Below are positions 40,062 to 40,855 of a DNA stretch of 40,855 bases, one piece after another. The DNA is from an uncultured Chromatiaceae bacterium (GTDB lineage: Bacteria; Pseudomonadota; Gammaproteobacteria; Tenderiales; Tenderiaceae). The first letter of the stretch is position 1. Each line of letters begins with the position of its first letter. The notes beneath the pieces are model-generated. The model saw only the letters and a program-made list of their open reading frames with translations. It ran no database searches and had not been told where the DNA came from. The position numbers were made by a program, and so were the translations under genes. The stretch spans positions 1 to 40,855 of the forward strand of contig CALZIQ010000018.1 in NCBI GenBank assembly GCA_945787735.1, given 5' to 3'.

Positions 40062-40535
40062 ATGAGCGAAATTTTCGCCACAGTCCAACAGTATTTTACT
40101 GAGCAGAAATGGCCGACTGCACCGTTGCAGGAAAAGTCTGCGCTACAAATGAATTATCAGGGAGATAACGGCCAGTGGGTGTGTATAGCCTGGGTTCGCG
40201 AAGAGGAACAGCAGTTTATTTTTTATTCCGTGTGCCCGATAAAGGTGCCAGAGGAAAAGCGCCCAGCGGTAGCTGAATTTGTCACCCGAGCAAATTATGA
40301 CTTGATGATGGGAAACTTTGAAATGGGCTACGAAACCGGTGAGCTACGTTTTAAAACAGCAATCGACCTGGGCAGAGATCAGATTGACCAAGCGTTAATT
40401 AATCAATTGGTCTTCGGCAACGTATTGCTGATGGACCGCTATCTGCCGGGGATAATGAATATCCTGCAAGGCAATACATCTCCCGAAGGCGCAATTGCGC
40501 AGATAGAGCAACGAGAAACGGAACTAATGGTTTGA
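40062..40535 (+). CDS. YbjN domain protein (type III secretion chaperone-like fold)
   Basis: 157 residues, no signal peptide. The central part FVTRANYDLMMGNFEMGYETGELRFKTAIDL and INQLVFGNVLLMDRYLPGIM match YbjN-domain proteins (DUF1790), whose fold resembles type III secretion chaperones of the CesT/Tir class. Many of its relatives are stand-alone proteins of unknown role. It starts 42 bases after the DUF4157 gene on the same strand with only a weak Shine-Dalgarno (GAGG 12 bases upstream), so expression may depend on translation of the upstream gene. A role as a chaperone, adaptor or immunity protein for the DUF4157 protein is my inference. A housekeeping YbjN-like regulator is the alternative. 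Confidence 0.8.
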   Translation: MSEIFATVQQYFTEQKWPTAPLQEKSALQMNYQGDNGQWVCIAWVREEEQQFIFYSVCPIKVPEEKRPAVAEFVTRANYDLMMGNFEMGYETGELRFKTAIDLGRDQIDQALINQLVFGNVLLMDRYLPGIMNILQGNTSPEGAIAQIEQRETELMV

Positions 40536-40541
40536 AGAATC

Positions 40542-40565
40542 GGGGGGACAGCGTTGTGTCACCCC
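40542..40565. repeat. REP-like hairpin downstream of the YbjN gene
   Basis: GGGGGGACA (40542-40550) and TGTCACCCC (40557-40565) form a 9-base stem with one mismatch and a 6-base loop, 7 bases after the YbjN stop. The GGGGACA core recalls REP sequences associated with Y1 (RAYT) transposases; this is by eye only. Confidence 0.35.
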
Positions 40566-40817
40566 TTAATGAAAAAAACCTAGATTAACACCTGCTGCCC
40601 ACACATACTACCGCCATTGCCATAATGCTAGCAGCCATTGTCGCCACGCAGATCGGGAACAGGTCTATGTAGGTCACACGCCCCATAGCCATTAGGGTGT
40701 GTCACATGCACAAAAAGATTCTCTTTCTAATATCCTAGAGTTTAGAGTCTCAGAGGAGAAAAGACCGAATTATTTCCAATAAAACATTGACATAGCAACG
40801 GCAAAAAAGTTGCCGCG

Positions 40818-40855
40818 CCTTGCATAACTGTTTTTAAAATTCACGAGATGCAAGG
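40818..40855. repeat. Inverted repeat at the window edge
   Basis: CCTTGCAT (40818-40825) and ATGCAAGG (40848-40855) are perfect 8-base inverted repeats around a 22-base AT-rich centre. The right arm stops exactly at the window end, so the true length cannot be judged. Confidence 0.35.

Larger units (their letters stand above)
40536..40855. other. Terminal non-coding region with several palindromes
   Basis: 320 bases with no credible gene. It holds a hairpin at 40542-40565, a second dyad ACACGCCC/GGGTGTGT (40676-40683 and 40695-40702), a small CGGCAA-AAAAG-TTGCCG hairpin near 40799-40815, and an inverted repeat reaching the window end. None has a T-run of terminator type. The concentration of palindromes suggests REP-like or mobile-element remnants. 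Confidence 0.4.

Noticed and set aside
40808-40825. Sigma-54 promoter-like TTGCC...TTGC pair near the window end
   Set aside because: The GG/GC spacing and the -24 bases do not fit TGGCAC-N5-TTGCA.
33764-40855. A complete contractile injection system locus around the DUF4157 gene
   Set aside because: No sheath, tube, spike, baseplate or AAA ATPase gene is present in this window.

Overview
The window is a stretch of gammaproteobacterial chromosome. The main evidence is one long block of genes on the minus strand, from rpsB at 33443 down to truD at 3548. Its order is rpsB-tsf-pyrH-frr-uppS-cdsA-dxr-rseP-bamA-skp-lpxD-fabZ-lpxA-lpxB-(two extra genes)-rnhB-dnaE-accA-tilS-pyrG-kdsA-eno-ftsB-ispD-ispF-truD. 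This is essentially the Pseudomonas-type order of this housekeeping supercluster. Divergent map-glnD lies on the other side of the rpsB promoter, as in many gammaproteobacteria. LPS genes (lpxA/B/D, kdsA), bamA and skp show a Gram-negative envelope. No rRNA, tRNA or CRISPR was seen. Genus cannot be fixed; an environmental, non-enteric gammaproteobacterium is my inference.

Layout. (1) 1-1127, minus: a small operon of a DUF211 protein, a VIT1/CCC1-type membrane protein and the 5' end of a P-type cation ATPase that runs off the window. (2) 1259-3483: a Crp/Fnr-family regulator, a DUF2892 membrane protein, a possible lipoprotein and a small secreted Asn/Ser/Gly-rich protein. These are accessory genes downstream of truD, separated by clear terminators. 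(3) 3548-33443: the housekeeping block, covering tRNA modification, MEP isoprenoid synthesis, division, glycolysis, LPS and fatty-acid synthesis, DNA replication, outer-membrane assembly, phospholipid and undecaprenyl synthesis, and translation. It is interrupted by a lipoprotein and a GGDEF-EAL protein between lpxB and rnhB, and by two palindromic intergenic repeats on either side of accA. (4) 33444-33763: divergent promoters and a long rpsB leader. (5) 33764-37838, plus: map, glnD and a rhombosortase. (6) 37839-40855: an accessory pair, a DUF4157 ('eCIS core' domain) protein with an intact HExxH motif and a large Gly/Ala-rich C-terminal region, followed by a YbjN-fold protein that could be its chaperone. 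Several palindromes follow in the terminal non-coding stretch.

How the genes work together: Dxr, IspD and IspF make isoprenoid precursors that UppS turns into the undecaprenyl carrier. AccA and FabZ feed acyl chains to LpxA, LpxD and LpxB for lipid A, to which KdsA supplies Kdo. Skp and BamA insert outer-membrane proteins, and RseP handles the envelope stress response. The most novel-looking item is the DUF4157 + YbjN pair at the right end, which has no contractile-injection structural genes beside it in this window.
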